Positions 41,860 through 50,042 of a stretch of DNA of 51,444 nucleotides are shown one piece after another. The stretch comes from Thermodesulfobacteriota bacterium (GTDB lineage: Bacteria > Desulfobacterota > WTBG01 > CAIYCZ01 > CAIRTM01). The notes beneath the pieces were generated by a model, which saw only the letters and a program-made list of their open reading frames with translations, searched no databases and was not told the origin of the DNA. Location of the stretch: assembly GCA_028282925.1 (NCBI GenBank), contig JANQGV010000284.1:1-51444 (forward strand), given 5' to 3'. Made by a program: the position numbers and the translations under genes. How positions within the stretch are numbered: position 1 is the stretch's first letter; every line of letters begins with the position of its first letter.

Positions 41860-42813
41860 ATGCCGACACCTCCGGAAAAAACAATCGAGATCAGCGTTGT
41901 CATTCCCTGTTTCAATGAAAAACAGAGCCTGAAAGAACTCTGCGCGCGTCTTACCGACACCCTCACCAAAACCGGAAAAACATACGAACTGATCTTTGTA
42001 AATGACGGCAGCACCGATAACTCATTATCGGAACTGCAACGGCTGCGCACCTCCGATGAACGCATAAAAATAATTCATTTCAGAAAAAATTTCGGCAAAT
42101 CCCAGGCCCTGTCCCAGGGCTTTCATCATTCCCAGGGGCGCATCATCGTTACCATCGATGCCGACCTCCAGGATCAGCCCGAGGAAATCCCCAACCTGCT
42201 TGCCCATCTGGATAACGGCTATGACCTGGTATCCGGCTGGAAAAAGCAGCGGAGCGACTCTTTCGGCAGAAAAACCGCATCGCGGATTTTCAACACCTGC
42301 GCCTCATGGATCACAGGCATAAAAATTCATGATTTCAACTGCGGACTCAAGGCCTATCGCAGCGAGGTCACCCGGGCCCTGAACTTATACGGTGAGCTTT
42401 ACCGTTTTATTCCGGCACTGGCGGGCTGGCAGGGGTTCCGCATCGGGGAAATCCCCGTAAAGCACTCCCCCCGTTCCTATGGCCGCTCAAAATACGGCAG
42501 TGAGCGTATTATCAGGGGCTTTTTCGATCTCCTGACCATCATTTTCCTTACCAAGTATATTCAACGGCCGCTGCACCTTTTCGGCGGCCTGGGGTTCCTG
42601 TTCGCCCTGTTCGGTTGTATCATCGACACCTACCTTGCCGTTCTCTGGTTTTCAGGCGAGCATATCGGCCACAGGCCGCTCCTGCTGCTGGGAACGCTGC
42701 TGATAATTATCGGAGTCCAGTTCGTCTGTTTCGGGCTGCTGGGAGAACTGATTGTTTTCTCGTCCCGCAAGGACATTGATAAAATCGTAAAGGATACCTA
42801 TGGGGTTGAATAG
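41860..42813 (+). CDS. GT2 polyprenyl-phosphate glycosyltransferase (DPM1/GtrB-like)
   Basis: About 317 residues from the ATG at 41860; the ORF-track start is a TTG. The GT-A domain has ISVVIPCFNEKQSL, FVNDGSTDNS and IDADLQDQPEEIP (the DxD-type metal site). Two C-terminal membrane helices (about 235-300) are as in GtrB and bacterial dolichol-phosphate-mannose synthase-like enzymes. It should load a sugar from a nucleotide donor onto undecaprenyl phosphate, making the lipid-linked donor that GT39-like enzymes use. It overlaps the next GT2 gene by 14 nt. Confidence 0.88.
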   Translation: MPTPPEKTIEISVVIPCFNEKQSLKELCARLTDTLTKTGKTYELIFVNDGSTDNSLSELQRLRTSDERIKIIHFRKNFGKSQALSQGFHHSQGRIIVTIDADLQDQPEEIPNLLAHLDNGYDLVSGWKKQRSDSFGRKTASRIFNTCASWITGIKIHDFNCGLKAYRSEVTRALNLYGELYRFIPALAGWQGFRIGEIPVKHSPRSYGRSKYGSERIIRGFFDLLTIIFLTKYIQRPLHLFGGLGFLFALFGCIIDTYLAVLWFSGEHIGHRPLLLLGTLLIIIGVQFVCFGLLGELIVFSSRKDIDKIVKDTYGVE

Positions 42814-43813
42814 CCGGACCGAACCCTGCCGTATTTCCGTCATTGTCCCGACCTATAACCGCCGCCAAGAGATTGAAGGACTTCTTTCGGCCCTTGAGAA
42901 GCAAACCCTGCCTCCCGGCGCATTCGAAGTCATTATTGTAGACGACGGCTCGACGGACGACACGTCCGCATTTCTCGTATCATATGCTGAAACAACTTCT
43001 CTTTCCTTCGCGTTCTGCACCCAGGACAACAGCGGTCCCGGCGCTGCCCGCAACCGGGGTATGGAGATGGCCCATGCACCGGTCTTTGCCTTTACCGACA
43101 CGGATTGCCGCCCGCGCCGGGACTGGCTTGAAAAGGTGCTCACCGCGTTTCAGCACCCCGCCGTCGGTTGCGTGGGCGGAGCCGAAGAAGCCCCTCCTGC
43201 ACCAGGCTCCTTTATGCAGGCCGTCCACTTCTGCATGACATCGGCCTTGACCACCGGGGGCATGCGGGGAAAAACCGGCCGGAAACTTGCCCGCTATTAT
43301 CCCCGAACTTTCAATATGGCCGTTTCCAGGACGGCGTTAAAAAAAACCGGCGGCTTTAAACCGCTCTATCATGGCGAAGATGTCGAGATGAGTTGTCGCA
43401 TTAAAAAGGCCGGATTTACTCTCGTCTATACCGGCCGGGCAATCGTTGTTCACAAACGCCGTACAACCCTTGGCGCCTTTTTCCGTCAAACCCTGAATAT
43501 GGGCAGAGCCCGCATAACCCTTGCACGGCTGCACCGTGAGCTTCTGGAGCCCCTGCATATGGTTCCGGCCGCCGTCCTGCTGCTGTGTATCCAGATACTC
43601 TGCCTTTCCAGCATATCCCACGCCTTTTTACCGTTGCTGGCTGCATGTACTTCAGCCGGGGTGCTCTACCTTACCGTCATTGGTCTTACCGCCGGCCTGA
43701 CGCACAAAAACCCGGCCCTGCTCTTTCTTGCACCCCTTGTTTTTCTGGCCCAGCAAACCGGTTACGGCCTCGGTTTTCTGCTGGGCCTGTGCAAAAACAC
43801 CTTAAGCAAATAA
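42800..43813 (+). CDS. GT2 family glycosyltransferase
   Basis: A 337-residue enzyme with a GT-A domain: ISVIVPTYNRRQEIE, VDDGSTDDTS, GPGAARNRGM, FTDTDCRP (DxD) and GEDVEMSCRIKKAG, the acceptor-side ED motif. The C-terminal 90 residues hold two or three hydrophobic segments that anchor it in the inner membrane. It starts within the end of the previous gene, so the two are coupled. It probably extends a lipid-linked or protein-linked glycan; sugar unknown. Confidence 0.86.
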   Translation: MGLNSRTEPCRISVIVPTYNRRQEIEGLLSALEKQTLPPGAFEVIIVDDGSTDDTSAFLVSYAETTSLSFAFCTQDNSGPGAARNRGMEMAHAPVFAFTDTDCRPRRDWLEKVLTAFQHPAVGCVGGAEEAPPAPGSFMQAVHFCMTSALTTGGMRGKTGRKLARYYPRTFNMAVSRTALKKTGGFKPLYHGEDVEMSCRIKKAGFTLVYTGRAIVVHKRRTTLGAFFRQTLNMGRARITLARLHRELLEPLHMVPAAVLLLCIQILCLSSISHAFLPLLAACTSAGVLYLTVIGLTAGLTHKNPALLFLAPLVFLAQQTGYGLGFLLGLCKNTLSK

Positions 43814-43916
43814 CCTTAAGCTTTGTTTCCACGCACCACAAATTTCTTGATAACCACTTCTTTCTTCAGGTACAATTACAGATAACTCCGTAACACCGTT
43901 ATGATTCTATCCAGCC

Positions 43917-44519
43917 ATGAAAAAGCTCAAGCATGCCCTCGTGATTGTTGATGTCCAGGTAGACTTTTGCCCGGGCGGAGCCCTGGCAGTGCCTGAAGGC
44001 GATGCCGTCATCCCGGTTCTGAACAAGTATATCAAGCTGTTTTCCAAAGCCGGGCTGCCGATATTTGCAACCCGGGACTGGCATCCTGAGCACACCAAAC
44101 ATTTTCATTCCCATGGCGGCCGGTGGCCCGAGCATTGCAAACAGGGCTCTCCCGGCGCAGGTTTTCACCCTGCTTTGCATCTGCCTGATACGGCTGTTAT
44201 GCTGTCCAAGGGCATGCATCCCGAGGAAGACGGCTATTCCGCTTTTGATGCAACCGACAGACACGGCGCCACATTTAAAAACTGCCTGAAACAAATCGGC
44301 ATTACCACCCTGTACTTCGGTGGTCTGGCTACCGACTATTGCGTGAAGTGGTCCGTACTCGACGCACTCACCTTCGGTTTCCATGCCGTAGTGCTCAGCG
44401 ATGCGGTAAAAGGCGTCAACATCGACCGGCACGACACCGAAAAAGCCCTTGCAGAAATGCATCAGCAGGGAGCCGAAACAACAACCCTTGAAAAACTGAC
44501 ACGCCTGCTCTTGCAATAA
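43917..44519 (+). CDS. pncA: Nicotinamidase
   Basis: A 200-residue isochorismatase-fold amidase. The catalytic triad is visible: Asp in IVDVQVDF, Lys in LSKGMHPEEDGYSAF and Cys in GLATDYCVKW. The metal site is DWHPEH in ATRDWHPEHTKHF. It hydrolyses nicotinamide to nicotinate and ammonia in NAD salvage. Length and all motifs are as in PncA from other bacteria. It stands alone between a glycosyltransferase gene and a diguanylate cyclase gene, so no functional link to neighbours is implied. Confidence 0.92.
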   Translation: MKKLKHALVIVDVQVDFCPGGALAVPEGDAVIPVLNKYIKLFSKAGLPIFATRDWHPEHTKHFHSHGGRWPEHCKQGSPGAGFHPALHLPDTAVMLSKGMHPEEDGYSAFDATDRHGATFKNCLKQIGITTLYFGGLATDYCVKWSVLDALTFGFHAVVLSDAVKGVNIDRHDTEKALAEMHQQGAETTTLEKLTRLLLQ

Positions 44520-44723
44520 GCGCCTTGGAGAAAATGCTTTTGCACATCGCACAATGCGCCGGGCTTCTCTTCCCCTGCACAATCGCCTTTTGGCATTACC
44601 GTCCGGTTATGCTATCATAAGAATAGAAAGTGCACTGTACCGTGGGCCGGTAATCGCACCGACAAACAAGAATCCAACAAAGACTTATTCGGTAATCACG
44701 TCTTTCTCGCCGGAGAAACACCG

Positions 44724-45842
44724 ATGTCTGACGATACCAGAACCAAAAAACAGCTCATCGATGAAGTCAATCGGCTTCGCCGCCGGGTCGACGAGTTGGA
44801 ACAGGCGGAATTGAAACGCCTTGCGGCCGAACAAAAGCTGCAGGACTTGAACACTGAGAGGGATCAAGTCAGTGCAGCAGTTGAAGAGTCCATTGCCCGC
44901 TCGAACTATATGGCGGTTGAATCCGAGCTTGTCTACCTTGAACTCAACCAGATGTTTAATGCCGGGGGCGACGGCGTGTGGGCGGTTGATAAAGACTGCA
45001 ACATACTGCGCATCAATAAAACCCTGTCCCGGATTATCGGTGTCAAAGTAGACGAAGCCCTGAAAAACAAATGTTACGACCTCCTGAACATACCGTTGTG
45101 CCATACCGGCGAATGCCCGATGAACCTTATTAAAAAAGGAAGGCGGCGCGTTGAATGCGACGTAGAGCTTGTACGCGCCGATGGTACGGCCTGCACGTTC
45201 AGCATAACGGCCACCCCTTTCAAAGGCCTTTCAGATGAAATTGTCGGAATGGTTGCCAATTACAAAGATATTACCGACCGCAAAAGGGCCGAAGCCGAAT
45301 TACAGGAGGCCAACCGCAAACTTGAAGAGCTTGCAACCCAGGACGGCCTGACAAAGACGGCCAACCGTCGCCTTTTCGACGGCTATCTCCGTCGGGAGTG
45401 GAACAGGCAATCGCGCAAAAATCAGCCTGTATCCCTGATTATGTGTGATATCGACTACTTCAAGCTGTATAATGATACCTATGGGCACGTCCAGGGTGAT
45501 GAATGCCTGTGCTCGGTAGCCGGTGCCATTACGACCAATGTCAACCGGGCCGCCGACGTGGTTGCCCGGTATGGTGGTGAGGAATTTGCCGTTATTATGC
45601 CTGAAACCGATGCCGAGGGCGCCATGCATGTGGCAAACAGCATTATGCAGACTGTCAACGACCTTAATCTAGAGCATTCCGGCTCAGCCGTTTCGCCCCG
45701 GGTAACGCTCAGCATCGGTGTAGCCTGTATGGTTCCGGAACCCACCCTCGATCCCGAAACGCTCATTGAAGCCGCCGATAAAGCTCTCTACACATCCAAA
45801 GAAACAGGGCGCAACCGGATCACCCTGATACAGGATGAGTGA
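44724..45842 (+). CDS. PAS-GGDEF diguanylate cyclase
   Basis: A 372-residue cytoplasmic protein. Residues 1-70 form a coiled coil. A PAS domain (about 75-190) contains CHTGECPM, a two-Cys motif seen in a PAS subgroup. A GGDEF domain (about 205-370) has DGLTKTANRR, CDIDYFKLYND and YGGEEF, an intact catalytic signature. RAAD, five residues before GGEEF, fits the inhibitory I-site. It should make c-di-GMP from GTP under control of the PAS signal. No membrane segment. It is 6.3 kb or less from a c-di-GMP riboswitch and an HD-GYP gene. Confidence 0.92.
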   Translation: MSDDTRTKKQLIDEVNRLRRRVDELEQAELKRLAAEQKLQDLNTERDQVSAAVEESIARSNYMAVESELVYLELNQMFNAGGDGVWAVDKDCNILRINKTLSRIIGVKVDEALKNKCYDLLNIPLCHTGECPMNLIKKGRRRVECDVELVRADGTACTFSITATPFKGLSDEIVGMVANYKDITDRKRAEAELQEANRKLEELATQDGLTKTANRRLFDGYLRREWNRQSRKNQPVSLIMCDIDYFKLYNDTYGHVQGDECLCSVAGAITTNVNRAADVVARYGGEEFAVIMPETDAEGAMHVANSIMQTVNDLNLEHSGSAVSPRVTLSIGVACMVPEPTLDPETLIEAADKALYTSKETGRNRITLIQDE

Positions 45843-46113
45843 ACCCCACAGGAGCCTCCTGTAAAAAAATTGCCTCCCGGCAGCACATTTTGCTTCTCCG
45901 GCCATTGGGCCGACCTCCTTTCCATGCACACAAACACGTTGCAAAATAATATTAATTTATACTTATTGATCCATATTTAATCAGTTTATAGTGTTAAATC
46001 ATTATAATATTTATACGTTTAAACAAGGTATACATTTTGCAATTATCATTATTTATACATACAGGTAGGGTCTATAAACCAATACCGGTTTTTTTATGGG
46101 GAGTGTGCGGACT
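45843..46113. other. AT-rich intergenic gap
   Basis: 271 bp, strongly AT-rich from 45940 on, and probably holding the promoter of the methyltransferase gene. An ACAGGA/TCCTGT inverted repeat lies just after the diguanylate cyclase stop but is followed by A residues on the + strand, so it is not a terminator for that gene. Confidence 0.5.
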
Positions 46114-46944
46114 ATGAATATCGAAACGATTTTGAATATTGTGGTCGCCTCGGCGGCCCGGCAACAAACCGAACTGAAGGAGCACTGTGAAAAATTTATA
46201 CAGGAACTGAAACAGGATGGCCTCATAACTGCGGCCGGGCAGGTAGAAAAGCTCATCAAAACGATTATGGACGATACGGCCGGATATGCCGGCTACTGGA
46301 CCCTGCTGGGAGAAAACAGAACCCCTGATGAGGTTACCGGCGGCGGAAAATATATGCATCAAAAACAGCGCGATTTCCTGATTAATGAATGCGGCCTGGA
46401 GAAACACCACACTTTTCTGGATATCGGCACCGGGTCGTTGCGGGGAACCCGCCTGCTCATACCCTATCTCGACAAAGGCTGTTTCTATGGAATGGATATC
46501 ACGGCAGAGCTGGTTGAATACTCCAAACAGCGGGTAGCAACAGACCCTGAACTGACGGACAAAGAACCGACGCTCATCTGCGATGACCGTTTCCGCTTTT
46601 CAAAAATTTTCCCGGGTGTGGTGTTTGATGTTGCCTTTGCAAAATCGGTCTTCACGCACATATATCCCGACGGTGTATGGGACTGCCTTGTCCAACTCCG
46701 CAAAGTCATTGCCGACGACGGATCATTTTACGCAACAATTTTCAAAGACAATTCGGCCGGGACTTATAAAGGCGATGTGCAGATCATGTACTACAACACC
46801 GAATGGCTGGCCGAAACAGCCGAAATGGCCGGCTGGAAACTGACCGAAATCGGACAAACCCGGGTCGGGCAATACATGTGCCTTTTTGAACCGGTTATTG
46901 CATCAGCCCAGGCACAACAGGATCTGCGCCTCATGACCGCATAA
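46114..46944 (+). CDS. Class I SAM-dependent methyltransferase
   Basis: About 276 residues from the ATG at 46114, which has GGGGAG about 10 nt upstream; the ORF-track ATG at 46096 has no ribosome site. A helical N-terminal stretch of about 85 residues is followed by the Rossmann domain: FLDIGTGSLRGTRLL (motif I), FYGMDITAELVEY, FDVAFAKSVFTHIYP and DDGSFYATIF. Cytoplasmic. The acceptor cannot be named; the long helical N-terminus and the motifs suggest a small molecule or lipid-linked substrate. It stands alone. Confidence 0.82.
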   Translation: MNIETILNIVVASAARQQTELKEHCEKFIQELKQDGLITAAGQVEKLIKTIMDDTAGYAGYWTLLGENRTPDEVTGGGKYMHQKQRDFLINECGLEKHHTFLDIGTGSLRGTRLLIPYLDKGCFYGMDITAELVEYSKQRVATDPELTDKEPTLICDDRFRFSKIFPGVVFDVAFAKSVFTHIYPDGVWDCLVQLRKVIADDGSFYATIFKDNSAGTYKGDVQIMYYNTEWLAETAEMAGWKLTEIGQTRVGQYMCLFEPVIASAQAQQDLRLMTA

Positions 46945-47225
46945 ACATCAAGACCTTCAACATCTTTTTACGTCAGACAGCAGAATAATTTCTACTCTCC
47001 GTTTTCACCGCCTTCATTCGGCGGAGTATCATCACCCCGGCTTTGCGGAGCCGGTTCCCTGTCTTTCTTGTGCCGGTATCGGCTTTATGTACACTATTCT
47101 TTGAATGTGCATTGCAAAACCGGTGATGCATTATATAATAATAAAGACGTGCCTTTTCCTAAGACCATACCAACGGACCGCTTTTTGCGTACTTTTAATC
47201 AAAAAAATAAATACTCAGGCACCCT
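46945..47225. other. Intergenic region with two hairpins and a promoter
   Basis: 281 bp. Hairpins CCGCC/GGCGG (47008-47024) and CCGGCT/AGCCGG (47037-47054) stand close together without T-tracts. They may end the upstream transcript with help from Rho, or act as a leader structure. The promoter at 47112-47139 follows. Confidence 0.5.
47112..47139 (+). promoter_or_regulatory. Sigma70-type promoter of the membrane sensor gene
   Basis: TTGCAA (47112-47117) and a perfect TATAAT (47134-47139) are 16 bp apart. The implied start near 47146 leaves an 80-nt leader before the ATG at 47226. Confidence 0.55.
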
Positions 47226-48188
47226 ATGAGACTTAAAGCTTTTACCGGCAATATATCCTTTGCCCTCGCCTGTGCCGGCATCTACATTGGTGCTGTTGCC
47301 TTTTACTGTTTCCTGTCCTACCGCAACAATGAAAAGACCATCATGAACGAAATAGACCGGAAACTGCTCATAACCGCTCAAAGCATTAAATACATGCTGG
47401 CCCCCGATTTTCATGATCGGGCAGTAGACGTTAATTCAATCTCACCCGCAGAAAAAATCCGCAACCGTGACGCCGTCTCCGCCTTTGCCGCTGAAACTGA
47501 TTTCGAGTATGTGTATACTCTTATCGAAAAAAACGGCGTATTCTATTTTGCGGCCCCCACCGTCACCCCGGAAGACCTGCAGGAGCGGAAGTGGTGGTAC
47601 TTTTATCCCTATAAAGACATCCCGGAAGAATTCATAAAGGCCTTTGAAACAAAAAAAACCCGTTATGCCGACTACTCCGACCGATGGGGGGAATTCAGAT
47701 CAGTAGCCCTGCCCCGGACATCGCCCGGCGGCAGAACCTATCTGGCCTGTGCCGATTACAAAATATCATTCGTCAAAGGACTGCTGTATCAAAGCGCGAT
47801 CGAGGCCCTGATCTCTGCCGGATACTTTTTTTTATGTACGTTTCCCTTGATGTTTTTGTTCCGTCGGATGTACAGGGCCTATGCAGCCGACCTCCTTGGG
47901 GTCAACCGCGAACTGCAAAACCATCAAGATCATCTGGAAGAGCTCGTTGAAGAGAGAACCAGGGAACTGGAATCGGAAAAACAGAAACTGTCCCATGCCC
48001 TGGATGAAGTGTCTGCGTTAAGCGGCCTTTTGCCCATCTGTTCCGCCTGTAAAAAAATCCGGGACGATCAGGGCTACTGGAACCGGATTGAAAACTACAT
48101 TGAAGAACGCTCCGAGGCACAGTTCAGTCACAGCCTCTGCCCGGAATGCAGCCAGAAACTGTACCCGAAGCTTTTCAAAAAAGGGTAG
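47226..48188 (+). CDS. Membrane sensor with periplasmic domain and CxxC...CPEC tail
   Basis: A 320-residue protein with membrane helices at about 8-28 and 190-212 bracketing a periplasmic domain of about 160 residues (single-Cache-like in layout). A cytoplasmic coiled coil (about 220-260, LEELVEERTRELESEKQKL) follows, then a short tail CSACKKIRDDQGYWNRIENY...CPEC. This tail is recurrent in Desulfobacterota and Geobacter-type signalling proteins, usually after PAS or receiver domains, and probably binds zinc. No kinase, GGDEF or methyl-accepting domain is present, so the tail itself may be the output. Ligand and partner unknown. Confidence 0.8.
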   Translation: MRLKAFTGNISFALACAGIYIGAVAFYCFLSYRNNEKTIMNEIDRKLLITAQSIKYMLAPDFHDRAVDVNSISPAEKIRNRDAVSAFAAETDFEYVYTLIEKNGVFYFAAPTVTPEDLQERKWWYFYPYKDIPEEFIKAFETKKTRYADYSDRWGEFRSVALPRTSPGGRTYLACADYKISFVKGLLYQSAIEALISAGYFFLCTFPLMFLFRRMYRAYAADLLGVNRELQNHQDHLEELVEERTRELESEKQKLSHALDEVSALSGLLPICSACKKIRDDQGYWNRIENYIEERSEAQFSHSLCPECSQKLYPKLFKKG

Positions 48189-48203
48189 CGCCTTCCGTGC
48201 TGA

Positions 48204-48416
48204 ATACAGTTATTCCTTGACTCTCTCGGAAAAATGCTGGCTTCGTGCCTGATGATAATGGGCTACGGCATCATTGCCGTGCCCACCGGTATCGTAACTG
48301 CTGAATTTTCCAAAGCCGCCCGCAACAAAATCTCTACTCAGGCATGCCCGGAGTGCGGTGCCGAAGGCCACGACCCCGATGCAAAACACTGTAAATACTG
48401 CGGAGCATCCCTGTAA
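48204..48416 (+). pseudogene. C-terminal relic of a voltage-gated-type potassium channel
   Basis: The reading frame from just after a TGA (48201-48203) to the TAA at 48414-48416 encodes [19 protein letters not shown], which I recognise as the last membrane helix (S6) of bacterial ion-transport channels, and [20 protein letters not shown], the zinc-ribbon tail common on that family. The ATG at 48234 of the ORF track lies inside the helix; homology continues upstream of it. Voltage sensor, pore loop and selectivity filter are absent in all frames upstream. It begins 15 bp after the sensor gene stop, so a deletion probably fused this relic here. Confidence 0.65.
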
Positions 48417-48596
48417 ACCGTTCCGGCTGTCGCGTTGTATTTAAAAATCAATATTAGTTACGAAAATTATTCCTGCCTACAACAACTTTTGAATAAAAAT
48501 CGTAAAAATCAACACTTTTAATCTTGAAAAAACTCTTTTTGCGTGTTAGAAATTATATATAATCGAAACTTATTTTATATACATATAAGAATAAGA
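48417..48596. other. AT-rich promoter region upstream of the riboswitch
   Basis: 180 bp, strongly AT-rich. A perfect TATAAT at 48558-48563 would start transcription about 25-30 nt before the aptamer, but no good -35 box lies at the right distance, so an activator or another sigma factor may be involved. Confidence 0.4.
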
Positions 48597-48690
48597 CTCT
48601 GCACAGGGCAAACTACGCCGAAAGGGTAGGACGCAAAGTCACCGGTCCTCAACGGGTGTATAATCCGTAAGGACGGCGGGACCGCCAGAG
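48597..48690 (+). ncRNA. GEMM-I (c-di-GMP-I) riboswitch aptamer
   Basis: The conserved core GCACAGGGCAAAC is followed by a P2 hairpin capped with GAAA (CCGAAAGG), then GGACGCAAAGTC, a P3 stem with a tetraloop-receptor-like internal loop (GTCCTCAAC ... TAAGGAC), and GGCGGGACCGCC. P1 pairs CTCTG (48597-48601) with CAGAG (48686-48690). The guanine contacting the ligand (G20 of the V. cholerae Vc2 aptamer by my count) is kept, favouring c-di-GMP over the cAMP-GMP variant. It precedes a response regulator-TPR gene and an HD-GYP gene. Confidence 0.92.
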
Positions 48691-48712
48691 GCTGAAAGAG
48701 AAGCGTGTAAAG

Positions 48713-48747
48713 CCTGCCCTGGAATACATCCAGCGGCAGGTTTTTTT
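48713..48747 (+). terminator. Riboswitch-controlled intrinsic terminator
   Basis: CCTGCC-CTGG pairs with CCAG-C-GGCAGG (10 bp with one bulge, 7-nt loop), followed by seven T residues. It lies 22 nt after the aptamer and 45 nt before the ATG of the response regulator gene, so it is the likely expression platform. Confidence 0.88.
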
Positions 48748-48791
48748 ATTATCTTTACGGGTAAAAACACAAACATTTCGGGAGGCTCCTC

Positions 48792-49949
48792 ATGGTCGAC
48801 TTACGGGAAATGACCGTTCTCGTCGTTGATGACATGGAAAACATGTATAACTCCATTCGCAGTATCATGCGGGTACTGAAATTCGGACGCCGGTTCTACT
48901 ATGCCGAAAACGCCGAAGAAGCCCTGAAATTGCTTAAGGATCAGGACCTTCCCATTGACCTGCTGATTCTCGACAACAATATGCCGGGGATGAAGGGGGT
49001 GGAGCTGTTGCAGATGATTCGCGATGATACATCCCTGCGTGAATTGCCGGTGGTTATGATAACGGCCGATGCACAGCAGGAGTTCGTAACCATGGCCGCC
49101 GAATCTGAAATCGACGCCTATCTGCTGAAACCGATAACCGTCGGGCTCGTTAACGAAAAGATCCCTCCGGTCATAGAACGGGCCAACGATCCTCCGCCCA
49201 TGATGCTGCACCTAAAACAGGCCTATAAATACGAAGAGGAAGGCGATCTTGAAAAAGCCGTTCTCGAAGCACAGAAGGCTCTGGCCGAAAATCCCGACTC
49301 TTCCCGGCCGGTCCGGGAACTGGGTAAACTGTATATGCAGGCAGGAGATCTGCCCAGTGCCGAAAAGCACCTTCTGAAAGCGGCTAAAATGAATCACCTT
49401 GATGTAATCGCATTTAATCACCTGGGTGACCTGTATCTTGCCCAAAACGACCTGGACAATGCCCTGAACTATTATTCCCGGGCCGTTGAAATCAGCCCCC
49501 GCAATTATGAGCGGAGCCTGAACCTGGGCAAGCTGATGATACAGAAACACCTCACCGATAAGGCGGTGCCGGTTCTCAACAAGGTGTATGAACTGGCGGG
49601 CGATCAGCAGCAGGTGAAGGAAGAAATAATCGATCTGTGTCTTCAAGAGGGAGAAACGGACTACGCCGAGAAACTGCTCAAGGGCCTTGTGTCCGTGAGT
49701 CCCGGTCGTGGCGATCTCCTGCACAAGCTCGGGCGCATATCATTACAAAACGGCAACGATACCGATGCGCTCAAATATCTCTCTGAAGCCGAACAGTTCG
49801 ACCGGAACAATACGGACATAAAGCTGCACATGGCACAGGTGTACATTTCCCAAGGGATGCTTCTCCGGGCGGAAACACCCTTAAAGGCGGTTCTGGAAAT
49901 CAACCCCGAACACAAAGAAGCCCGGGAAATGCTGCGCCAGTGCGTATAA
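48792..49949 (+). CDS. Response regulator with TPR repeats
   Basis: A 385-residue protein with an N-terminal receiver domain (about 5-125): acidic pair in LVVDDMEN, phospho-Asp in LLILDNNMPG, then MITADA and the invariant Lys in LLKPI. From about residue 140 a run of about seven TPR repeats follows (for example YKYEEEGDLEKAVLEAQKA, NHLGDLYLAQNDLDNALNYY), a protein-binding scaffold with no DNA-binding or enzyme output. GGGAGG sits 6 nt before the ATG. The gene lies directly behind the c-di-GMP riboswitch. Partner kinase not in the window. Confidence 0.9.
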   Translation: MVDLREMTVLVVDDMENMYNSIRSIMRVLKFGRRFYYAENAEEALKLLKDQDLPIDLLILDNNMPGMKGVELLQMIRDDTSLRELPVVMITADAQQEFVTMAAESEIDAYLLKPITVGLVNEKIPPVIERANDPPPMMLHLKQAYKYEEEGDLEKAVLEAQKALAENPDSSRPVRELGKLYMQAGDLPSAEKHLLKAAKMNHLDVIAFNHLGDLYLAQNDLDNALNYYSRAVEISPRNYERSLNLGKLMIQKHLTDKAVPVLNKVYELAGDQQQVKEEIIDLCLQEGETDYAEKLLKGLVSVSPGRGDLLHKLGRISLQNGNDTDALKYLSEAEQFDRNNTDIKLHMAQVYISQGMLLRAETPLKAVLEINPEHKEAREMLRQCV

Positions 49950-50042
49950 CCTGCTCTGCAGCAGCGTACAAGCAGTGCTTCTGCATCTGGCAGGAGTCTG
50001 TTCACAGTCAGGTAATCAAGCACGAATCGTAAGGCAAAACCC

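Noticed and set aside
45848-45870. ACAGGA/TCCTGT hairpin as terminator of the diguanylate cyclase gene
   Set aside because: On the + strand it is followed by A residues, not T; it does not fit an intrinsic terminator in the needed direction.
48597-48690. cAMP-GMP-sensing GEMM-Ib variant, as reported in Geobacter
   Set aside because: The core GCACAGGGCAAAC keeps the guanine of the c-di-GMP type by my count, and the target genes are c-di-GMP related; only an assay could settle it.
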